A DNA stretch of 64,000 nucleotides. Source: Pseudomonadota bacterium (GTDB lineage: Bacteria; Pseudomonadota; Alphaproteobacteria; Rhizobiales; Rhizobiaceae). Below the pieces are notes generated by a model that worked only from the letters and a program-made list of their open reading frames with translations, was not told the origin of the DNA and did not search any database. Shown here one piece after another: positions 59,599 through 64,000 of the stretch; position 1 is the stretch's first letter; each line of letters opens with the position of its first letter. The stretch lies in contig JAEWLS010000020.1 of assembly GCA_023457435.1 (NCBI GenBank), positions 62,001 through 126,000 of the forward strand. Direction: 5' to 3'. Made by a program: the position numbers and the translations under genes.

Positions 59599-60640
59599 TT
59601 TCGAAGATGTCGATGGCCCTGGTGCCGCTTTCGACGTCGGTGACGATGGAGATCGCGCCGTCCGAGCCCGGCTGACCGGACGGCAGCTCCACCTCGAAGA
59701 GATAGTCGGATCGATGCAAGCCGACGACATAGCGACGCCTGCCGCAGTCGCCGAGGTCGCGGAAGTTGCATGACACCGAGATCTGGCTCTCCTGCCCTTC
59801 CTGCGCGCGCGCGACGATGTCGAACACCGCCTTGCCGCCCGCAACGGCAGCCAGCGCGGCGCGGCTGATGCCGAAGGTGATTGGCGCGTCGGGCGCGCCG
59901 GAACGCACGCGCAGGAACGGCGTCTTCTCCTCCCGCAGCACTTCGGCGGATGCGCCGGGCGCGGTGTTCACCGCGGCGGCGTCGCCGGGCGAGAACACCG
60001 TTATCCAATCGAGCTCGGCGCTATCTCCGCCGCTCAGAGGCGGCGGTGCGTCCGGCGTGAATTCTTCTTCCTCGAGCTCGACTGGCGGGTTCGGCACCGA
60101 TCCATCGTCGCGTCCGAAGAAACCGGTCTCGACTGCCCACCACCCGGCGATCGCAGCCATTGCGAGAACTGTCACGACGATGAGCAGGACGCCCCAGGGC
60201 CGACGGCGCTCCTGCGCTGCCTCGTCAGGATAGTCGTCGCGGGTGTCGCCCGCTACGCCAGGCAACGTGTATCCAGAGGGAACCGCTTCCCGCCGTGGCG
60301 TCATCTCGAGCGGCTCGAAGCTCTCGACCGGGGCTGTTCGATGCGGTGCGTCGACGGACGGCACCGGTGCTGCAGAGGCTGGCTGGGAAGACGGGTGGTC
60401 GACGGCGGGTCCGGAAGGCGCTGGCGCCGGCCGCGGCACGAACTCACGCTCGATGACGATGATGCGATCCTTGAGCACCTCGCGACGCCGCTGCGCCTCG
60501 TCGGCGCTCATGTCGGGCGTCTCGACGATCTTCTTTTCGAGAGCCGCGAAGACGGAACGATAGACGCGCTCACGAAAAGCGCGGTCGCGTGCGTCGCCAC
60601 GCGCCAGCGCGTTTCTTATCGCGCTCTCAATCCCGTCCAC
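59576..60640 (-). CDS. single-pass membrane protein of unknown function
   Basis: 354 residues from GTG 60640, which follows GAGGATCG; this gives an N-terminus VDGIESAIRNALARGDARDRAFRERVYRSVFAALE like related rhizobial proteins. A GTG at 60793 is open too but would overlap the candidate operator at 60780-60798. The N-terminal half is cytoplasmic, a helix then a Pro-rich linker. One membrane helix (WGVLLIVVTVLAMAAIAGWWAV) crosses to a periplasmic beta-rich domain with IFSPGD-like strands and two cysteines (VSCNFRDLGDCGRRRY). I do not recognise a function. It is divergent from the nitronate monooxygenase gene and convergent with the ligase. Confidence 0.72.
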   Translation of the reverse strand: MDGIESAIRNALARGDARDRAFRERVYRSVFAALEKKIVETPDMSADEAQRRREVLKDRIIVIEREFVPRPAPAPSGPAVDHPSSQPASAAPVPSVDAPHRTAPVESFEPLEMTPRREAVPSGYTLPGVAGDTRDDYPDEAAQERRRPWGVLLIVVTVLAMAAIAGWWAVETGFFGRDDGSVPNPPVELEEEEFTPDAPPPLSGGDSAELDWITVFSPGDAAAVNTAPGASAEVLREEKTPFLRVRSGAPDAPITFGISRAALAAVAGGKAVFDIVARAQEGQESQISVSCNFRDLGDCGRRRYVVGLHRSDYLFEVELPSGQPGSDGAISIVTDVESGTRAIDIFEIRLAPAE

Positions 60641-60779
60641 TCGCCCACGATCCTCATAAGCCGCGAAAGCATCGTTAGATGCTGCAAGCCCGGCTCGCAA
60701 CGGTTCCACGGCAACACCGGACGGCAATCGGACGGAGTCGGCCGAATTGACCGCAGACAACGATCTGCTAGAAACGCTT

Positions 60780-60798
60780 ACGTTTACGCGCACGTCAA
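60780..60798 (+). promoter_or_regulatory. operator upstream of nitronate monooxygenase, shared with the beta-oxidation operon
   Basis: ACGTTTACGCGCACGTCAA is the exact reverse complement of the 19 bases at 45678-45696. In both places it reads in the same direction relative to the downstream gene. The far half-site here is degenerate (CTTACG instead of TTGACG). It ends 19 bases before the start codon at 60818. Confidence 0.6.
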
Positions 60799-60817
60799 TT
60801 GTACGGGGAGACTGACG

Positions 60818-61777
60818 ATGGCATTGCCTGATATTCTCAAGCGTGACCTGCGAATTCCCGTCGTTGCCTCCCCGCTTTTCATCATCTCGCACCCGCCGCT
60901 GGTTCTGGCGCAGTGCAAGGCCGGCGTCGTCGGGTCGTTTCCTGCATTGAACGCCAGACCCGAGGCACAACTCAGCGAATGGCTCGCCGAGATTACCGAG
61001 TCCTTGGCAAGCCACAACGCGTCGAACCCTGCTCATCGCGCAGCGCCATTCGCCGTCAACCAGATCGTGCATAAGTCGAACAGCCGGCTCGAGCACGATC
61101 TCAGGATGTGCGTGGAGTACAAGGTGCCGATCGTCATCACCTCGCTCGGCGCCGTGCCCGAGGTGAACCAGGCGGTGCATTCATACGGCGGCATCGTGCT
61201 GCACGACATCATCCACGACCGGCATGCCCGCAAGGCTATCGAGAAGGGCGCGGACGGGCTTATCGCCGTAGCGGTGGGCGCCGGCGGACATGCTGGCACG
61301 CTCTCGCCGTTTGCGCTCGTCCAGGAGATCCGCCAGTGGTTCGACGGGCCGCTGCTGCTCTCCGGCGCAATCGCGAATGGCGGGGCGGTTCTGGCGGCGC
61401 AGGCGATGGGCGCCGATCTCGCCTATATCGGTTCGCCCTTCATCGCGACGACGGAGGCACGCGCCACGGACGCCTACAAGGAGATGATCGTAGGCTCCAA
61501 CGCGGCAGACATCGTCTACTCGAATCTCTTTACCGGGGTGCACGGGAATTACCTCAAGGGCTCTATCGTCGCAGCCGGAATGGATCCGGACCGGCTTCCC
61601 CAATCCGATCCGTCGAAGATGAGCTTCGAAGGCAATCTGACCAAGGCCTGGCGCGACATCTGGGGAAGCGGGCAAGGTATCGGCTCGGTGAAGGCGGTGG
61701 TGCCTGCGGCCGAACTGGTCGATCGTCTCGCGAGCGAGTACGACACTGCCCGCGAACGCATTCTGAAGATCGCTTAA
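60818..61777 (+). CDS. nitronate monooxygenase (2-nitropropane dioxygenase family)
   Basis: 319 residues. FMN-dependent TIM-barrel enzyme. Landmarks: LRIPVVASPLFIISHPPLVLAQCKAGVVGSFPALNAR (N-terminal FMN site), PIVITSLGAVPEV, GADGLIAVAVGAGGHAG with the catalytic-type His region (AGGHAG), PLLLSGAIANGGAVLAAQAMGADLAYIGSPFIAT (FMN phosphate). It oxidises nitronates such as propionate-3-nitronate, though many relatives in bacteria act on other substrates. The shared operator suggests control together with acyl-CoA breakdown, which would fit handling 3-nitropropionate-like compounds. ATG 60818 with GGGGAG upstream. A hairpin overlaps its stop. Confidence 0.92.
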   Translation: MALPDILKRDLRIPVVASPLFIISHPPLVLAQCKAGVVGSFPALNARPEAQLSEWLAEITESLASHNASNPAHRAAPFAVNQIVHKSNSRLEHDLRMCVEYKVPIVITSLGAVPEVNQAVHSYGGIVLHDIIHDRHARKAIEKGADGLIAVAVGAGGHAGTLSPFALVQEIRQWFDGPLLLSGAIANGGAVLAAQAMGADLAYIGSPFIATTEARATDAYKEMIVGSNAADIVYSNLFTGVHGNYLKGSIVAAGMDPDRLPQSDPSKMSFEGNLTKAWRDIWGSGQGIGSVKAVVPAAELVDRLASEYDTARERILKIA

Positions 61778-61793
61778 CATCAATTGTTAAGCG
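61771..61793. repeat. 9-bp inverted repeat at the nitronate monooxygenase stop
   Basis: CGCTTAACA (61771-61779), 5-base loop, TGTTAAGCG (61785-61793). The stop codon TAA lies in the left arm. There is no T-run, so it is not a classical terminator. It may be an mRNA 3' structure or a protein site for the downstream kinase promoter. Confidence 0.5.
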
Positions 61794-61901
61794 CGCCGCG
61801 GATTGACGCAGCGGATCGGGTGCCTCAGTAGATAAACACTGGCATATTGGTGATGCATGGGGCACTGATCTGCGACTCTCGCCGGATCCGACTGCCCACT
61901 A

Positions 61902-63404
61902 ATGCCGATCGCAAAGAACGTCTTCCTCTGGACAACGGCGACCCTGCTTGCGGCGGGGATGCTGGCGCTTCTCGGCATCGTCGGCACATCGTGGTGGCTG
62001 GTCGAACGCTCGAGCGCGTTCTTCGACGAAGAGGTGCTCGCGCTAGCTGGCCGCCGCGCGGTCATCGACACCCGCAAGGCGCTGCAAGACCTGGAGATCG
62101 GTCAGCGCGGATACCTGCTGACCGGCGTCGAGAGCTATCTGGAGCCGTTCAATTCGGCCCGCGTCGCGGTGGAACCGGCATACGCGCGCCTGGTGGAAGT
62201 CCTCAAGCCTTTCCCGCAGGCTGACGAGGCCATGAAGGGGCTTGGCGAAGCCATTCGCCAGAAGCTTGCCGAGATGGAAGAAACGATCGCGCTGGCGCGG
62301 TCGGGGCAGCGCGATGCAGCAATCGAGATCGTGAGGACGGATCGCGGCAAGGCGCTGATGGACCAGAGCCGGATGGTGCTCGAAGCGATTCTCAACGCCG
62401 CTGACGATCGTGTTCGCGCCGGGGTGTCGGCACAGCGCAACAACCTATGGTGGTTGCGCTGGGTGACGATCGGCGGCGGCGGCTTGATTATCCTCGTCGC
62501 CGGTGCGGCGGTGGTCATGGCGCTGCGCTACACGAGCGAACTGGTCGATGCGCGCGCCGAACTCGAGGTGCTGAATAGCGCACTGGAGCAGCGAGTCGAC
62601 GAGCGGACGCAGGAGCTCATCCGGGCCAACGAGGAGGTACAGCGCTTCGCCTACATCGTGACCCACGACCTGCGCGCGCCGCTGGTCAACATCATGGGCT
62701 TCACCAGCGAACTCGACCAGACGATGAAGACCGTGCAGGAGTACGTCCTCGCCGACGGCGCGGAGCTTACGCCGCAGCAGATTCAGGATGCGCGACAGGC
62801 CGCGTCGGAGGACCTGCCGGAAGCCATCGGCTTCATCCGGTCGTCAACCAGAAAGATGGACGGCCTGATCAATGCGATTCTAAAGATATCGCGCGATGGA
62901 CGCCGGCCTTTGGTCCCCGAAACCATCGACCTCAAGGCAATTCTCGAGGTCACGGCGGACAATGTCCACCATCAGGTCGCGGAGACCGGCGGCAAGGTGA
63001 CCATCACCGCATCCGTGCCGCCAATTGTCAGCGACAGGCTGTCGCTGGAACAGATCTTCGGCAACCTCGTCGACAACGCGGTGAAGTACCGTGCGAAGGA
63101 TCGCCCCATCGAGATCGATATCCGCGTTCGGCCGGACATTGGCGGGCGCGTGCGCATCGACGTCGCCGACAATGGCCGGGGCATTGCCGCGGCCGACCAC
63201 CAGCGCGTCTTCGACCTGTTCCGGCGCGCCGGCTCGCAGGACAAGCCGGGCGAAGGCATCGGTCTCGCGCATGTCCGGTCGCTGGTGCGCAATCTCGGCG
63301 GGGACATCACCCTTTCGTCGCAACTCGATATCGGCACCACGATGACGGTCATGCTGCCGACCGACTTGCGCACTGTGCAGAGGAGTAAGCAGAGTGAGTC
63401 ATAA
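61902..63404 (+). CDS. CHASE3-domain sensor histidine kinase
   Basis: 500 residues. Membrane helix 1 (about 8-32), periplasmic CHASE3 domain (about 37-175: DTRKALQDLEIGQRGYLLTGVESYLEPF...), membrane helix 2 (about 188-208), a short coiled coil (VLNSALEQRVDERTQELIRANEEVQ), HisKA with His255 in FAYIVTHDLRAPLVNIMGF, and HATPase_c (GNLVDNAVKYRAKD, DVADNGRGIAAAD, VFDLFRRAG, GEGIGLAHVRSL). This is the bacteriophytochrome-like kinase group that signals to a separate single-domain receiver. The next gene, overlapping by 11 bases, encodes exactly such a receiver. Input ligand unknown. ATG at 61902. Confidence 0.92.
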   Translation: MPIAKNVFLWTTATLLAAGMLALLGIVGTSWWLVERSSAFFDEEVLALAGRRAVIDTRKALQDLEIGQRGYLLTGVESYLEPFNSARVAVEPAYARLVEVLKPFPQADEAMKGLGEAIRQKLAEMEETIALARSGQRDAAIEIVRTDRGKALMDQSRMVLEAILNAADDRVRAGVSAQRNNLWWLRWVTIGGGGLIILVAGAAVVMALRYTSELVDARAELEVLNSALEQRVDERTQELIRANEEVQRFAYIVTHDLRAPLVNIMGFTSELDQTMKTVQEYVLADGAELTPQQIQDARQAASEDLPEAIGFIRSSTRKMDGLINAILKISRDGRRPLVPETIDLKAILEVTADNVHHQVAETGGKVTITASVPPIVSDRLSLEQIFGNLVDNAVKYRAKDRPIEIDIRVRPDIGGRVRIDVADNGRGIAAADHQRVFDLFRRAGSQDKPGEGIGLAHVRSLVRNLGGDITLSSQLDIGTTMTVMLPTDLRTVQRSKQSES

Positions 63405-63840
63405 CGCCAAACCCGTCACGATCGTCATGATCGAGGACGACGAAGGCCATGCCAGGCTGATCGAGAAGAACATCCGCCGCGCCGGTGTGAACAACCCGAT
63501 CCTCCCGTTCACCAACGGCACCGCGGCGCTAAATCACTTGCTCGGCAGCGACGGCAGCGGGCTGTCGCAGGCAGGGCAGCAGCTCCTTGTGCTGTTGGAC
63601 CTCAATCTGCCCGACATGACGGGCGTCGATATCCTCGAGAAGATCAAGTCCAACGTGCACATCAAGCGCACGCCGGTCGTGGTGCTGACCACCACCGACG
63701 ACGAGCGCGAGATCAAGCGCTGTTACGATCTCGGGGCCAACGTCTACATCACCAAGCCGGTGGACTACGAGAATTTCGCCAACGCTATACGTCAGCTCGG
63801 CCTGTTCTTCTCGGTCATGCAGGTGCCCGAGGCGGAATGA
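63394..63840 (+). CDS. single-domain response regulator (Rcp1-like)
   Basis: 148 residues, a lone receiver domain. Acidic pocket in IVMIEDDEGHARLIEKNIRRAGV, phospho-acceptor Asp69 in VLLDLNLPDMTGVDIL, Thr in VVVLTTTDDEREI, Lys in ANVYITKPVDYENF. Rcp1-type receivers pass phosphate between a CHASE/phytochrome-type kinase and a later partner rather than binding DNA. GTG 63394 overlaps the kinase gene and has AGGAG upstream. Its stop overlaps the next start. Confidence 0.93.
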   Translation: MSHNAKPVTIVMIEDDEGHARLIEKNIRRAGVNNPILPFTNGTAALNHLLGSDGSGLSQAGQQLLVLLDLNLPDMTGVDILEKIKSNVHIKRTPVVVLTTTDDEREIKRCYDLGANVYITKPVDYENFANAIRQLGLFFSVMQVPEAE

Positions 63841-64000
63841 TGCCGAACGGCAATCTTCGCGTTCTGCATATCGACGACGACGAGGCGCTGACGCGCCTGT
63901 TGTCGCGCGCGCTGGGACGGCGGGGCTATGCCTTGGAGAACGAGACTACCGGTGAGGCCGGCCTGGCCCGGATCGCGGCGGGCGGCATCGACGTGGTGGT
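63837..64000 (+). CDS. receiver-domain protein, truncated by window end
   Basis: The first 54 residues of a longer protein, beginning MMPNGNLRVLHIDDDEALTRLLSRALGRRGY, a receiver domain with its Asp pair in IDDDE. The frame runs off the right edge. The start ATG (63837, or 63840) overlaps the previous stop. In related genomes this position is often a receiver-PAS-kinase hybrid, which would complete a three-gene phosphorelay; that cannot be confirmed here. Confidence 0.8.
   Translation, partial: MMPNGNLRVLHIDDDEALTRLLSRALGRRGYALENETTGEAGLARIAAGGIDVV

Noticed and set aside
60641..60793. N-terminal extension of the unknown membrane protein to GTG 60793
   Set aside because: It would place the start codon inside the conserved operator, and the extension has no family resemblance; GTG 60640 has a ribosome site.
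61771..61793. TTAA...TTAA as a CtrA box
   Set aside because: The spacing between the TTAA words is 9, not 7.
1..64000. CRISPR arrays, insertion sequences or prophage
   Set aside because: I saw no regularly spaced repeats, transposase or phage structural genes.

Overview
The window is GC-rich chromosomal DNA from an alphaproteobacterium, most likely of the order Hyphomicrobiales and probably near Phyllobacteriaceae/Mesorhizobium. The markers are a SAM-II riboswitch in front of metZ, GcrA, a class I lysyl-tRNA synthetase, a PodJ-like polarity protein, a double-length dCTP deaminase, the apaG / hslO-argF-argD / gcrA neighbourhood, and the PdeM-helicase-exonuclease-ligase set. I see no insertion sequences, phage genes, CRISPR arrays or rRNA. 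The gene content looks like ordinary core chromosome, with one tRNA-Gly(CCC). Genus-level placement is inference.

Layout. 1-3.4 kb: end of an RND/MMPL exporter, a small secreted protein, an aminotransferase and mscL. 3.5-7.7 kb: a CrbS-like transporter-fused hybrid kinase facing a CrbR-like LuxR-type regulator. 7.8-10 kb: small proteins and pyrD. 10-17 kb: a sugar or sugar-acid module made of an FAH-family dehydratase-like enzyme, a divergent GntR regulator and a four-gene ABC importer, with two matching operator candidates in the divergent promoter region. 17-20 kb: tRNA-Gly, DUF1304, two tandem GNAT-like proteins and a one-domain voltage-gated channel with a calcium-channel-like filter. 20-28 kb: dcd, SAM-II riboswitch plus terminator and metZ, a YjbR/MmcQ protein, apaG, hslO-argF-argD, gcrA behind a dense cluster of GANTC methylation sites, then phoR-phoU with divergent ppk2. 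30-38 kb: a glycosyltransferase, a LuxR solo, an orphan solute-binding protein, a TerB protein, lysK, a degenerate nuclease-fold protein and a LexA-like S24 repressor.

38-46 kb is a fatty-acid beta-oxidation operon on the minus strand: two acyl-CoA dehydrogenases, a GST, a thiolase, a hydratase/dehydrogenase and a thioesterase, with a MerR-family regulator gene upstream. An inverted repeat in its promoter shares 19 identical bases with a site in front of a nitronate monooxygenase gene 15 kb away, in the same orientation relative to the gene. This suggests one small regulon. 46-52.7 kb: podJ and a TSUP exporter operon (TauE/SafE, TIGR02186, DUF3429). 52.7-59.6 kb: the ligase-associated DNA damage response island (pdeM, DEXH helicase, MBL exonuclease, ATP-dependent ligase) with a TPR-methyltransferase gene inside it. 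59.6-64 kb: a membrane-anchored protein of unknown function, the nitronate monooxygenase, and a CHASE3 kinase / response-regulator array that runs off the window.

Most function calls come from recognised motifs and family architecture read directly in the translations. No database search was run. The points most worth following are the TLEGWSD channel filter, the GANTC cluster at gcrA, the shared MerR-type operator, the SAM-II/terminator pairing, and the methyltransferase embedded in the repair island.
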